Assembly (NCBI GenBank): GCA_027484605.1
Contig: JAIXSR010000029.1
Span: 1 to 51,049, forward strand
Length of the DNA: 51,049 bases
Origin: Hyphomicrobiales bacterium
GTDB taxonomy: Bacteria > Pseudomonadota > Alphaproteobacteria > Rhizobiales > Beijerinckiaceae
Direction of reading: 5' to 3'
Positions within the stretch are counted from its first letter, which is position 1. The number at the start of each line of letters is the position of its first letter. The notes beneath the pieces were generated by a model that ran no database searches, was not told where the DNA came from, and saw nothing but the letters and a program-made list of their open reading frames with translations. The translations under genes were made by a program, and so were the position numbers. Shown here in pieces: positions 34,549 to 42,942 of this stretch.

Positions 34549-35337
34549 ATGCGCTTGACCAAGACACTGATCCTGACTGATGCCGATATCCGGCGGGCGA
34601 TCCTCGTCCTGACCTGCATCTCCGTGGTCATTTCGGTTCTGGCAAGTTCCCTCGTGGTGCTGGCCAATATCGGCTTTGACCTTTCCACCGCGCTGCCGGC
34701 GAGCAAGGTCATGCGCGACACGCTGGTCATCTCGGCGCTCCTGCCGGCCATCATCTGCCCGCTGGTGGTCCATCGCGCGCTCATCACCGTGCGGGATCTC
34801 AACCTCGCCCGGGCCGAGCTGGACCGGATGGCCCGCACCGATGCCCTGACCGGCCTGCTGAACCGGCGCGGCTTCGATGCGGCCGCGAAGGCCCTGCTGG
34901 CCGAGGCGCGGCTGTCCGGCCGCCCGGTCGGCGCGCTGATCTGCGATATCGATCATTTCAAGCGCATCAATGACACCCATGGCCATGATGCGGGCGACGA
35001 GGCCATTCGCCAGGTAGCCGGCCATCTCGCGGCTGCGGCGGGCATGCAGGCCCATGCCGTGACCGGCCGGCAGGGCGGCGAGGAATTCGCCATCTTTGTC
35101 AGCGGGTTGACCCAGAGAGAGCTTGCCGCCTTCGCCGAATCGATCCGGGCTGCAATCTCCGGCGCACCGGTCCTGTTCGACGGCAGGACACTTCCCGTGA
35201 CGATCAGCATCGGCCTGGCCATCGACACGCATGACAGCGCCAACCTGCCCGACCTGCTGCGCCTGGCGGACCAGGCGCTCTATCGCGCCAAGGAAGGCGG
35301 CCGGAACCGGGTCGAATCCGCGCTGATGGCGGCGTAA
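34549..35337 (+). CDS. Membrane-bound GGDEF protein, probable diguanylate cyclase
   Basis: A 262-residue protein with two membrane helices (about 17-40 and 57-77) and almost no sensor domain between them, then a GGDEF domain: RMARTDALTGLLNRRGF, CDIDHFKRINDTHGHDAGD, and the active-site motif GGEEF (176-180). The motif is intact, so c-di-GMP synthesis is expected; no RxxD inhibitory site sits just before it. The ATG at 34549 has CGGAGGG 9 bp upstream; an earlier start would overlap pckA. Convergent with hrcA, 11 bp away. Confidence 0.92.
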   Translation: MRLTKTLILTDADIRRAILVLTCISVVISVLASSLVVLANIGFDLSTALPASKVMRDTLVISALLPAIICPLVVHRALITVRDLNLARAELDRMARTDALTGLLNRRGFDAAAKALLAEARLSGRPVGALICDIDHFKRINDTHGHDAGDEAIRQVAGHLAAAAGMQAHAVTGRQGGEEFAIFVSGLTQRELAAFAESIRAAISGAPVLFDGRTLPVTISIGLAIDTHDSANLPDLLRLADQALYRAKEGGRNRVESALMAA

Positions 35338-35348
35338 GGGCGTCCCCC

Positions 35349-36428
35349 TCACCCCCGCTCGAGCAGCTTCCCCATCACCCGCGCGGTGTAATCGACCATC
35401 GGCACGATGCGCGCATAGTTGAGCCGCGTCGGGCCGATCACGCCGACGATGCCAACGATCTTCTGCTCGCTGTCGCGGAAGGGCGCGGCAATCATTGACG
35501 AGCCGGAGAGCGAGAACAGCTTGTTCTCCGAGCCGATGAAGATGCGCACGCCGTCGCCCTCCTCGGCGCGGTTGAGCAGGTCGATCACGTCCTTCTCGCG
35601 TTCGAGATCGGCGAAGAGCCGCCGCATCCGCTCGAGATCGGTCATGGCCGTCAGGTCCTCGAGCAGGTTGGCCTGCCCGCGCACGATGAGGCGCATGTCG
35701 CCGGAATCGGTGGCGGCGCTGGCCAGGCCGCTATCGACCAGCCGGGCCGAGAGTTCACTGATCTCCGCCTCCATGGCGGCGCGGTTGCGGGCAATGTCGG
35801 ACTTGACCTCGCCGAGCGTGCGCCCGCGCAGGCGGTGGTTGAGGTAGTTCGACGCCTCCACCAGCGCCGAGGCCGGCAGGCCCGCCGGCAGGTTCAGGAG
35901 GCGGTTCTCGATCGTCCCGTCATCCGAGACGAGCACGACCAGCGCCTGTTCGGGGTCGAGCCGGACGAATTCGAGATGCTTGAGCCGCTTGTTCGATTTC
36001 GATGTCACGACGACGCCCGCGCCGCGGCTGACACCCGACAACAGGCTCGTCGCCTCGGCCAGGGCATCGTCGAAGCTGCGTCCGGCCCCGCCGGCGCGGA
36101 TCTGCGCCTCGATCCGGGCACGGTCCTCGGCCGAGACATCGCCGATCTCGAGGATGGAATCGACGAAGAGCCGCAAACCCTTCTCGGTCGGCAGCCGCCC
36201 GGCCGAGATATGCGGCGCGTAGATGAGGCCGAGATCCTCCAGATCCTGCATCACGTTCCGCACGGTGGCGGCGGAAAGGGAAACCGGCAGGGATTTCGAG
36301 ATATTGCGCGAGCCCATCGGCTCGCCGGCTTCGAGATAGCCCTCGACAACCCGCCGGAAGATGTCCCGCGAACGCTGGTCGAGTTCGGCCAGCGCGGGCG
36401 GTGGCGTCATGTCACCGTCTTTTTTCAT
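35349..36428 (-). CDS. hrcA: Heat-inducible transcription repressor HrcA
   Basis: Represses groESL by binding CIRCE operators. It has 359 residues. The N-terminal winged helix ([44 protein letters not shown]) and conserved [18 protein letters not shown] are seen, with the C-terminal [24 protein letters not shown]. Two starts are possible (36428 and 36410); 36428 has AGGACAGG upstream. The frame stays open far upstream (to 37067), which is antisense to rph and spurious. Divergent from rph; no CIRCE sequence in the spacer. Confidence 0.96.
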   Translation of the reverse strand: MKKDGDMTPPPALAELDQRSRDIFRRVVEGYLEAGEPMGSRNISKSLPVSLSAATVRNVMQDLEDLGLIYAPHISAGRLPTEKGLRLFVDSILEIGDVSAEDRARIEAQIRAGGAGRSFDDALAEATSLLSGVSRGAGVVVTSKSNKRLKHLEFVRLDPEQALVVLVSDDGTIENRLLNLPAGLPASALVEASNYLNHRLRGRTLGEVKSDIARNRAAMEAEISELSARLVDSGLASAATDSGDMRLIVRGQANLLEDLTAMTDLERMRRLFADLEREKDVIDLLNRAEEGDGVRIFIGSENKLFSLSGSSMIAAPFRDSEQKIVGIVGVIGPTRLNYARIVPMVDYTARVMGKLLERG

Positions 36429-36521
36429 GGCCTGTCCTGGTCGCTCCGAAGATCGCTCCATCCCCGACACTATGCGCAAGGGCATTCGCGAGGGGAATAC
36501 CACTCTTGTCATCCGTGCGGC

Positions 36522-36550
36522 TTGAATGCCAGCGCAATCGCGCGTAGAAG
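36522..36550 (+). promoter_or_regulatory. Candidate promoter of rph
   Basis: TTGAAT (36522-36527), a 17-bp spacer, then TAGAAG (36545-36550), 43 bp before the rph start in the hrcA/rph divergent spacer. Only the match supports it. Confidence 0.4.
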
Positions 36551-36593
36551 CCCCGGCCGGCTCCCGCTGCCCGGGGCCAAGGAGAAAACCATC

Positions 36594-37310
36594 ATGCGTC
36601 CCTCGAAACGCGCGCTCGACGAAATGCGGGCTGCCTCGCTGACGCGCCATGTCGCGCGCTATGCCGAAGGCTCCTGCCTCGTGAAATTCGGCGAGACGCA
36701 TGTGCTCTGCACGGCGTCGCTGGAAGAGCGCGGGCCCTCCTGGCTGCGCGGCACCGGCAAGGGCTGGGTCACGGCGGAATATGCCATGCTGCCCCGTGCC
36801 ACGCTGGAGCGGACCCGCCGCGAGGTCACCGCCGGCAAGCCCACCGGGCGCACGCAGGAGATCCAGCGCCTGATCGGCCGCGCGCTGCGGGCCGTTGTCG
36901 ATCTTCCCGCCCTCGGCGAGAAGCAGATCACGATCGATTGCGACGTGCTGCAGGCCGATGGCGGGACCCGCACGGCGGCGATCACCGGCGCCTGGGTGGC
37001 GCTGCATGATTGCTTCGCGTGGATGCAGTCGCGGAACATGATCGCCACCATGCCCCTGAGGGATCATGTCGCGGCGATTTCCTGCGGCATCTACCGCAAC
37101 AACCCGGTCCTCGACCTTGACTACGCCGAGGATTCGAACGCCGAGACGGATGCCAATTTCGTCATGACCGGCCGCGGCGGCATCGTCGAGGTCCAGGGCA
37201 CGGCCGAGGGCGCGCCCTTCTCGGAAGAAAACCTGCTCGCCCTGCTGGGCCTTGCGCGCAAGGGCATCCAGGAACTCGTCGTGCTGCAGAAGACCGCGAT
37301 TGCGGGGTAA
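36594..37310 (+). CDS. rph: Ribonuclease PH
   Basis: Phosphorolytic 3'-5' exoribonuclease that trims tRNA 3' ends. It has 238 residues, full length. Seen: [52 protein letters not shown] (phosphate and RNA binding), [18 protein letters not shown] and [10 protein letters not shown]. The ATG at 36594 has AAGGAGAAAA upstream. rdgB follows 2 bp after the stop; the hrcA/rph-rdgB-hemW arrangement is typical of Rhizobiales. Confidence 0.98.
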   Translation: MRPSKRALDEMRAASLTRHVARYAEGSCLVKFGETHVLCTASLEERGPSWLRGTGKGWVTAEYAMLPRATLERTRREVTAGKPTGRTQEIQRLIGRALRAVVDLPALGEKQITIDCDVLQADGGTRTAAITGAWVALHDCFAWMQSRNMIATMPLRDHVAAISCGIYRNNPVLDLDYAEDSNAETDANFVMTGRGGIVEVQGTAEGAPFSEENLLALLGLARKGIQELVVLQKTAIAG

Positions 37311-37312
37311 CC

Positions 37313-37960
37313 ATGGTCCGTCCGATCGCCGGCCGACTTGTCATCGCCACCCATAATGCCGGCAAGCTCGTCGAGATGACCGAGCTGCTCGCGCCCTATG
37401 GCATCGCCACCGTCTCGGCGGGCGCGCTCGGCCTGCCCGAGCCCGAGGAAGACGGCATGATGTATGCCGAGAACGCCGCCATCAAGGCGCTGGCCGCGGC
37501 ACGGGCGGCCAATCTGCCGGCCCTGGCCGATGATTCCGGCCTCGCGGTCGAGGCGCTGGATGGCGCACCCGGCCTCTTCACGGCCGACTGGGCCGGCAAG
37601 CCGCGCGATTTCGGCCGCGCCATGGCGCGGGTCGGCGAAGAACTGCGCCTGCGCGATGTCGAGCCGGAAGGCGCACGGGCGCATTTCGTCTCGGCTCTGG
37701 TCGTGGCCTGGCCGGATGGCGAGACGCTTCTCGCCGAGGGGCGCGTTTTCGGCGGGCTGACCTTCCCGCCGCGGGGCAGTGCCGGCTTCGGCTATGATCC
37801 GATTTTCCGGCCCGATGGGCATGACAGGACTTTTGGCGAGATGTCCGCCGAGGAAAAACATGGTATCCGGCGCATCGATGGCCGCCTCGAGGGATTGTCC
37901 CACCGGGCGAGGGCCTTCATTCGCCTCGTGGCGAAGGCCGGATTGACGGAACAGCGCTGA
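37313..37960 (+). CDS. rdgB: dITP/XTP pyrophosphatase (RdgB/HAM1 family)
   Basis: Hydrolyses non-canonical purine nucleoside triphosphates to keep dITP and XTP out of nucleic acids. It has 215 residues. Seen: IATHNAGKLVEM, PALADDSGLAVEALDGAPG (catalytic Asp pair), GFGYDPIFRP and SHRARAF. After APG the family usually has VxSARYAG; here it is LFTADWAG, a variant also seen in other alphaproteobacteria. It starts 2 bp after rph and its stop overlaps the hemW start (TGATG). Confidence 0.97.
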   Translation: MVRPIAGRLVIATHNAGKLVEMTELLAPYGIATVSAGALGLPEPEEDGMMYAENAAIKALAAARAANLPALADDSGLAVEALDGAPGLFTADWAGKPRDFGRAMARVGEELRLRDVEPEGARAHFVSALVVAWPDGETLLAEGRVFGGLTFPPRGSAGFGYDPIFRPDGHDRTFGEMSAEEKHGIRRIDGRLEGLSHRARAFIRLVAKAGLTEQR

Positions 37961-39126
37961 TGAAGCCCGCCCAGCCGCCTTTCGATGCCGGATTCGGCGT
38001 CTATGTGCATTGGCCCTTCTGCCAGGCCAAATGCCCCTATTGCGACTTCAACTCGCATGTCCGGCGCGGCGGCATCGACGAGGCGCGCTTCGTCGCCGCC
38101 TTTGCCCGCGAGATCGACCATATGGCCAGCCTCGCGCCGGCGCGGCAGGTCAGCTCGATCTTCTTCGGCGGCGGCACGCCCTCGCTGATGAAGCCGGAAA
38201 CCGTCGGCGCCATCCTCGAGGCGATTGCCGCCCGCTGGTCGGTGACGCCGGATTGCGAGATCACGCTCGAGGCCAACCCGACCAGCGTCGAGGCCGGGCG
38301 GTTCGCCGGCTATCGCGCGGCCGGGATCAACCGGGTTTCCCTCGGTGTCCAGTCGCTCGTCGAGCCGGACCTGAAGGCCCTCGGCCGGCTGCACAGCGTG
38401 GGCGAGGCACTGGTCGCGGTCTCGATCGCCGCCAAGCATTTCGAGCGCTTCTCCTTCGACCTGATCTATGCGCGCCCGGGCCAGAGCGTCGCGGCCTGGC
38501 GCGAGGAGCTTGTCGAGGCGCTCGCGCATGCGCCGACGCATCTCTCGCTCTACCAGCTGACCATCGAGCCCGACACGCCGTTCAAGGCCCTGCACGAGGC
38601 CGGCAAGCTGGTGATCCCCGATCATGATCTGGCCCGCGACCTCTACGAGGCCACGCAGGAGATCTGCGACAAATACGGCATGCCGGCCTACGAGGTCTCG
38701 AACCATTCCCGGCCCGGCGACGAATGCCGCCACAACCTGCTCTACTGGCGCTATGGCGAATATGCCGGCATCGGCCCCGGCGCCCATGGGCGTCTCTTCA
38801 CCGAGCGGGGACGCCGCGCCCTGGTGACCGAGCGTTCGCCCGAATCCTGGCTCGACTATGTCGAGCGGGATGGCCATGGCGTGGTGGGCGACGAGACGCT
38901 CACCAACGAGAACGAGGCGGACGAGTTCCTGCTGATGGGCCTTCGCCTGCGCGAGGGGATCGATCCGAAGCGCTTTGCCCTGCTCAAGGGCAAGGCCTTC
39001 GATGCCCGGCGCCTCGCCGCCCTGTCCGAGGAAGGGCTGATCGAGCCCTGCCGCGACGGCAGGCTTCGCGTCTCGCGCGAAGGCTTCCCGGTGCTCGATG
39101 CGATCGTGGCCGATCTCGCGGCCTGA
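37960..39126 (+). CDS. hemW: HemW, radical SAM heme chaperone-like protein
   Basis: A 388-residue HemN-like protein of the radical SAM family. The cluster motif is CQAKCPYC (C21, C25, C28), with the SAM-binding IFFGGGTPSLM after it and the C-terminal HemN domain (NENEADEFLLMGLRLREGID). The HNLLYWRYGEYAGIGPGAHG stretch is typical of HemW. HemW binds and delivers heme and lacks coproporphyrinogen dehydrogenase activity, so older HemN annotations mislead. It overlaps rdgB by a TGATG. Convergent with the next gene, 3 bp away. Confidence 0.95.
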   Translation: MKPAQPPFDAGFGVYVHWPFCQAKCPYCDFNSHVRRGGIDEARFVAAFAREIDHMASLAPARQVSSIFFGGGTPSLMKPETVGAILEAIAARWSVTPDCEITLEANPTSVEAGRFAGYRAAGINRVSLGVQSLVEPDLKALGRLHSVGEALVAVSIAAKHFERFSFDLIYARPGQSVAAWREELVEALAHAPTHLSLYQLTIEPDTPFKALHEAGKLVIPDHDLARDLYEATQEICDKYGMPAYEVSNHSRPGDECRHNLLYWRYGEYAGIGPGAHGRLFTERGRRALVTERSPESWLDYVERDGHGVVGDETLTNENEADEFLLMGLRLREGIDPKRFALLKGKAFDARRLAALSEEGLIEPCRDGRLRVSREGFPVLDAIVADLAA

Positions 39127-39129
39127 TCC

Positions 39130-40374
39130 TCAGTTCAGGCCGACGAAGCTGCCCGGCGCCTGCGCGATCGCCCGGGCCGAGCCGGAGCGGATCTCGTAGA
39201 CCGCAAGCCCGCGATCGTTCAGGCCGTTCTGCCGGAAGCGGAACACGCCATCCTGCCCTGAAAAGCCATTCCCATTGGTCAGCGTGGCCTCGCTGAAGCG
39301 CTGGGTGCCGAAATTCTGCGTCAGGGCGCTGGCCAGCGTCACCGCGTCATAGCCGAGCGTGGCGATGCGCGTCGGCGGCGCGCCAAACTGGCTCTGGTAA
39401 CGCCCGGCAAGGGCGTTGAACCGTGCATTGTCCGGTGCGGCGAACCACGCGCCATCGAGCGCGCCGATGCCATGCACGCGCGGATCGTTCCAGATTCCGG
39501 TCGAGATGATCTGGAGGTCGCGGCCGGTCAGGCCGGCGGCGGCCATGCTCTGGGTCAGCGCGCCGATCCCGTCGGCGCCTTCGCCGATGAACAGCGTGTC
39601 GGCCGAGGATTGCGCGCCCTTGATCTGCGCGACGGCCGCATCGATCGAGGCCTTGTTTCCCGGCTGGTAGCGGGCCAGTGTCGCGACGCGACGGCCGGCC
39701 TGGTTCGCCACCTGCTGGAACTCGGCTTCGACGACATTGCCATAGGGCGTCTGGGGAATGAGGGCCGAGAAGGAGCGCTTGCCGCGGCTGCCGGCGAAGC
39801 CGACGATGCGCTGGACATCCGATTGCGGCAGGAAGCTGAGGAGATAGACGCCCCGCTGCGCTGCCGCGGCATCCGAGGAGAAGGCGATGATCGGCTTGCC
39901 TGCCGGCCGTGCGATGGCGGCCACAGCCTGGACGGAAGGAGCGAAAAGCGGGCCGATGATCATCTCGACGCCTTCGCCGAGCAATTCCTGAGCCGCCTGC
40001 CGCGCGCCATCCGGCGTGCCCTTGTCGTCGCGGACGAGGAGCTGGATGTTCGATTGCCCGCCGGAAAAGTCGCTGATCGCCATCTGCGAGGCATTGCGCA
40101 GGCTCAAGGCGGCCGCTTGGCCGTTGGCGGAGGAAAGGGGGAGGATGAGCCCGACCTTGACCGTGCCGTTGCCGATCACATCGCCGGTCGGCGTGTTGGG
40201 CGGCGGCGCGTCGCTGCCGGGCCCCACAAGGCCATCAAGGCTGCCGGCGCATCCGGCGACCAGGCTGGCCAGTCCGATCGTCGCCAGAAGCCGTCGCCGC
40301 GAGGGTGACGCCGTCGCCACGAAGAGCGGATGATCCGGCCCCCGAACATTGCCTGCAGGCTTGCGATGCATCAT
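39130..40374 (-). CDS. LpoA/LppC-type penicillin-binding protein activator lipoprotein
   Basis: A 414-residue lipoprotein: twin-Arg-like basic region SPSRRRLLAT, a hydrophobic stretch and the lipobox LVAGC (C42), followed by a periplasmic-binding-protein-like fold (VKVGLILPLSS, GVEMIIGPLFAPSVQAVA, ADTLFIGEGADGIGAL, LGYDAVTLASAL). Members resemble the C-terminal domain of E. coli LpoA, which activates PBP1A; in alphaproteobacteria the target is inferred. The ATG at 40374 has GGTGGAG upstream; an in-frame extension to 40473 would push the signal peptide far inside. Divergent from rsmI. Confidence 0.87.
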   Translation of the reverse strand: MMHRKPAGNVRGPDHPLFVATASPSRRRLLATIGLASLVAGCAGSLDGLVGPGSDAPPPNTPTGDVIGNGTVKVGLILPLSSANGQAAALSLRNASQMAISDFSGGQSNIQLLVRDDKGTPDGARQAAQELLGEGVEMIIGPLFAPSVQAVAAIARPAGKPIIAFSSDAAAAQRGVYLLSFLPQSDVQRIVGFAGSRGKRSFSALIPQTPYGNVVEAEFQQVANQAGRRVATLARYQPGNKASIDAAVAQIKGAQSSADTLFIGEGADGIGALTQSMAAAGLTGRDLQIISTGIWNDPRVHGIGALDGAWFAAPDNARFNALAGRYQSQFGAPPTRIATLGYDAVTLASALTQNFGTQRFSEATLTNGNGFSGQDGVFRFRQNGLNDRGLAVYEIRSGSARAIAQAPGSFVGLN

Positions 40375-40476
40375 CGCGGTACTCCACCCTCTCATGCGCA
40401 GGCCCGTCCGGACGGAATCCTGCACATTTCCAGAGTCACGAAAGCCATAAATTGGGGCAAGTTCAAGGATCACTTG

Positions 40477-40492
40477 AAAAGAGCGTTAACGA
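40477..40492 (+). promoter_or_regulatory. Possible CtrA-like site in the lipoprotein/rsmI spacer
   Basis: TGAA-AAGAGCG-TTAAC differs by one base from the CtrA consensus TTAA-N7-TTAAC. The 40375-40631 spacer is AT-richer than its surroundings and must hold divergent promoters; I see no better-defined site and no gene in it. Confidence 0.25.
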
Positions 40493-40631
40493 TATTTGCA
40501 AACCATGTTGTCCTTGCCACGCCTCTTCATGCGGGATCGCTGTTTTGCAAACCGCCCCGGGCTGTGGCAGCAAGGCAGGAATCCTGCCCCGAATCGTCCC
40601 TGGGCGGGGGTAGCACGGGCTGGATCACGCC

Positions 40632-41528
40632 ATGGCGTCACAATTCACGGTTCTGGGGCTGGCGGCCGAGGCTGACCGGTTGCTGCCGGGCCTGCATATC
40701 GTGGCGACCCCGATCGGCAACCTCGCCGACATCACCCTGCGCGCCCTGTCCACCCTGGCCGCCGCCGATGCGATCCTCGCCGAGGACAAGCGGGTGACCA
40801 AGGTGCTCCTCGCCCATTACGGCATCACGACGCCGATTCTTGCCTATCACGAGCACAATGCCGGCGAGATGCGGCCGGTTGTCCTCGAAAGGCTGGCTGC
40901 CGGGCAGGCTCTGGCCCTCGTCTCGGATGCCGGCACGCCTCTGGTCTCCGATCCCGGCTACAAGCTGGTCGAGGCAGCCGTGGCCGCCGGCCATCACGTG
41001 ACCGCCCTTCCCGGCGCTTCCGCCGTGCTGACCGGCCTTGTCCTGTCCGGCCTGCCGAGCGACCGTTTCTTCTTCGAAGGCTTCCTGCCCGCGCGCACCA
41101 CCGAAAGGCGCCGCCGCCTCGGAGAACTGGCGGCGATTCCCGCCACGCTCGTCTTCTTCGAGGCGCCGCATCGCACGCCTGAATCCCTGGTCGACCTCGC
41201 GGATATCCTCGGCGACAGGCCGGCCGCCATGGCCCGCGAGCTGACCAAGAAATTCGAGACGGTTCGCCGGGGCCGGCTGCCGGATCTCGCTGCCGCCTTC
41301 GCGGCCGAAGGCCCGCCCCGGGGCGAGGTCGTGCTGATGGTCGGGCCACCCCAGGCCGGGGTGGGGCTTACCGACGAGGCCATCGACTCCGCGCTCCGCG
41401 CGGCGCTTGCCGGCCATACGCAGCGGGATGCCGTCCATCTCGTCGCTGCGGAACTCGGCCTGCAGCGCAAGCGCGTCTATGCGCGCGCCCTGCGCCTTGG
41501 CGACGGGACGCCCGATGACAGCATCTGA
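40632..41528 (+). CDS. rsmI: 16S rRNA (cytidine1402-2'-O)-methyltransferase
   Basis: SAM-dependent methylation of C1402 in the 30S decoding centre. It has 298 residues. The tetrapyrrole-methylase fold is seen: LHIVATPIGNLADITLRAL, AILAEDKRVTKVLL, ALVSDAGTPLVSDPGYKLV (SAM-binding) and SGLPSDRFFFEGFLPA. The next gene, yraN, overlaps its 3' end by 14 bp; the rsmI-yraN pair is conserved widely. Confidence 0.97.
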   Translation: MASQFTVLGLAAEADRLLPGLHIVATPIGNLADITLRALSTLAAADAILAEDKRVTKVLLAHYGITTPILAYHEHNAGEMRPVVLERLAAGQALALVSDAGTPLVSDPGYKLVEAAVAAGHHVTALPGASAVLTGLVLSGLPSDRFFFEGFLPARTTERRRRLGELAAIPATLVFFEAPHRTPESLVDLADILGDRPAAMARELTKKFETVRRGRLPDLAAAFAAEGPPRGEVVLMVGPPQAGVGLTDEAIDSALRAALAGHTQRDAVHLVAAELGLQRKRVYARALRLGDGTPDDSI

Positions 41529-41883
41529 CCGCCGCCGGGCCTTCCTTCTCGGCCATGATGCCGAATTCTGGGCCGGCCTGCTGCTGCGGGCAAAAGGCTA
41601 CCGCATCCTGGCCGAGCGCTATCTCCGCGCGGGGGGCGAGATCGACCTGATCGCCCAGCGTTTCGGCACGCTGGTCTTCGTCGAGGTCAAGGCCCGGCCG
41701 AGTCTCGACGAGGCCCTGGCCGCGATCTCGGAGGCCAAGCTGGCCCGCATGGCGCGCGCCGCCCGCGCTTTCCTTGCGGCCCGTCAGGCTCAACCGAAGG
41801 TGATCCGCTGCGATGCGATCCTGGTTGCGCCGGGCAGCTGGCCGCGTCATATCGAGGCGATCGGCGACCTGCCGCTCGACTAG
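41515..41883 (+). CDS. yraN: YraN/UPF0102 family nuclease-like protein
   Basis: A 122-residue protein of UPF0102 with the restriction-endonuclease-like core: RAKGYRILAERYLRAGGEIDLIAQ and TLVFVEVKAR, where the D and E-x-K residues match PD-(D/E)xK nucleases. The family is widespread and its physiological role is not settled. It starts 14 bp inside rsmI; translated by coupling. Confidence 0.92.
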   Translation: MTASDRRRAFLLGHDAEFWAGLLLRAKGYRILAERYLRAGGEIDLIAQRFGTLVFVEVKARPSLDEALAAISEAKLARMARAARAFLAARQAQPKVIRCDAILVAPGSWPRHIEAIGDLPLD

Positions 41884-41955
41884 TTGTATTTTCCGGCGCG
41901 GCCTTTCCGGTTCGTCTTTGGGAAATGCAGGGAATCAGGAATACCGTGCCGGTGT

Positions 41956-41973
41956 GGTGGAGAAAGCTCCACC
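41956..41973 (+). other. Hairpin in the gshB 5' leader
   Basis: A perfect 7-bp stem GGTGGAG-AAAG-CTCCACC, 28 bp before the gshB start. There is no T-run, so it is not a classical terminator; it could be a translational or stability element. Confidence 0.4.
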
Positions 41974-42000
41974 GGAACGGCGATCACAGCCGGAGGCAGC

Positions 42001-42942
42001 ATGGCGCTCAAAGTCGCCGTCCAGATGGATCCGATCGAGAAGATCAGGATCGCGGGCGATTCCACCTTTGCCCTGATGCTCGAGGCGCAGGCCCGCGGCC
42101 ATGCCCTGCATGTCTATGGCGCCGAGGACCTGACGCTGCGGGACAACCATCTCACCGCGCGCATGCGCTCGGCGATTGTCCGCGATGTCGTGGGTGACCA
42201 TGTGACGCTCGGCGAGCCCGAGCGTTTCGACGTTTCCGCCTTCGATGTCGTGCTGATGCGGCAGGACCCGCCCTTCGACCTCGCCTATATCACCGCCAGC
42301 CACCTGCTGGAGCGCGTCCATCCCCGGACCCTGGTGGTCAATGATCCGGCCCATGTGCGCAATGCGCCGGAAAAGATCCTCGTCACCGAATTTCCGGACC
42401 TGATGCCGCCGACCCTGATCTCGCGCGACCGTGCGGAGATCGAGGCCTTCCGTGCCGAACATGGCGATCTCGTCATGAAGCCGCTCTACGGCAATGGCGG
42501 CGCCGGCGTGTTCAAGGTCGGCCGCGAAGACCTGAATTTCAACGGCTTCATGGATCATTTCGCCGGGATCGCCCGCGAACCCTGGATGATCCAGCGCTTC
42601 CTCCCGGCAGTGCATGCCGGCGACAAGCGGATCATCCTTGTCGATGGCGTGGCGATGGGCGGCGTCAACCGCGTCCCTGCTGCCGGCGATATCCGCTCGA
42701 ATCTCGTCCGGGGCGGCGCCGCCGAATCGACCGATTTCACCCCCAGGGAACGCGAGATCTGCGCGCGGATCGGCCCGCTGCTCCGCGAACGCGGGCTGAT
42801 TTTCGTCGGCATCGACGTGATCGATGGCAACCTGACCGAGATCAACGTCACCTCGCCGACCGGCATCCGCGCCATCAAGCGGCTCGGCGGCCCCGATCTG
42901 GCCGTGCCTGTCTGGGATGCGATCGAAAGGCGGCTCGGGTGA
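42001..42942 (+). CDS. gshB: Glutathione synthetase
   Basis: Ligates gamma-glutamylcysteine and glycine with ATP. It has 313 residues and an ATP-grasp fold. Seen: [47 protein letters not shown] (ATP-binding Lys and loop), [24 protein letters not shown] and [21 protein letters not shown] (metal ligands). The ATG at 42001 has CGGAGGC upstream; the frame is open to 41884 but that adds non-family sequence. It overlaps glnD by GTGA. Confidence 0.97.
   Translation: MALKVAVQMDPIEKIRIAGDSTFALMLEAQARGHALHVYGAEDLTLRDNHLTARMRSAIVRDVVGDHVTLGEPERFDVSAFDVVLMRQDPPFDLAYITASHLLERVHPRTLVVNDPAHVRNAPEKILVTEFPDLMPPTLISRDRAEIEAFRAEHGDLVMKPLYGNGGAGVFKVGREDLNFNGFMDHFAGIAREPWMIQRFLPAVHAGDKRIILVDGVAMGGVNRVPAAGDIRSNLVRGGAAESTDFTPREREICARIGPLLRERGLIFVGIDVIDGNLTEINVTSPTGIRAIKRLGGPDLAVPVWDAIERRLG

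Noticed and set aside
36429-36593. CIRCE operator in the hrcA/rph spacer
   Set aside because: No TTAGCACTC-N9-GAGTGCTAA-like repeat is present.
36429-37067. Long N-terminal extension of hrcA
   Set aside because: The added 200 residues are antisense to rph and upstream of the ribosome binding site; the family starts at about 36410-36428.
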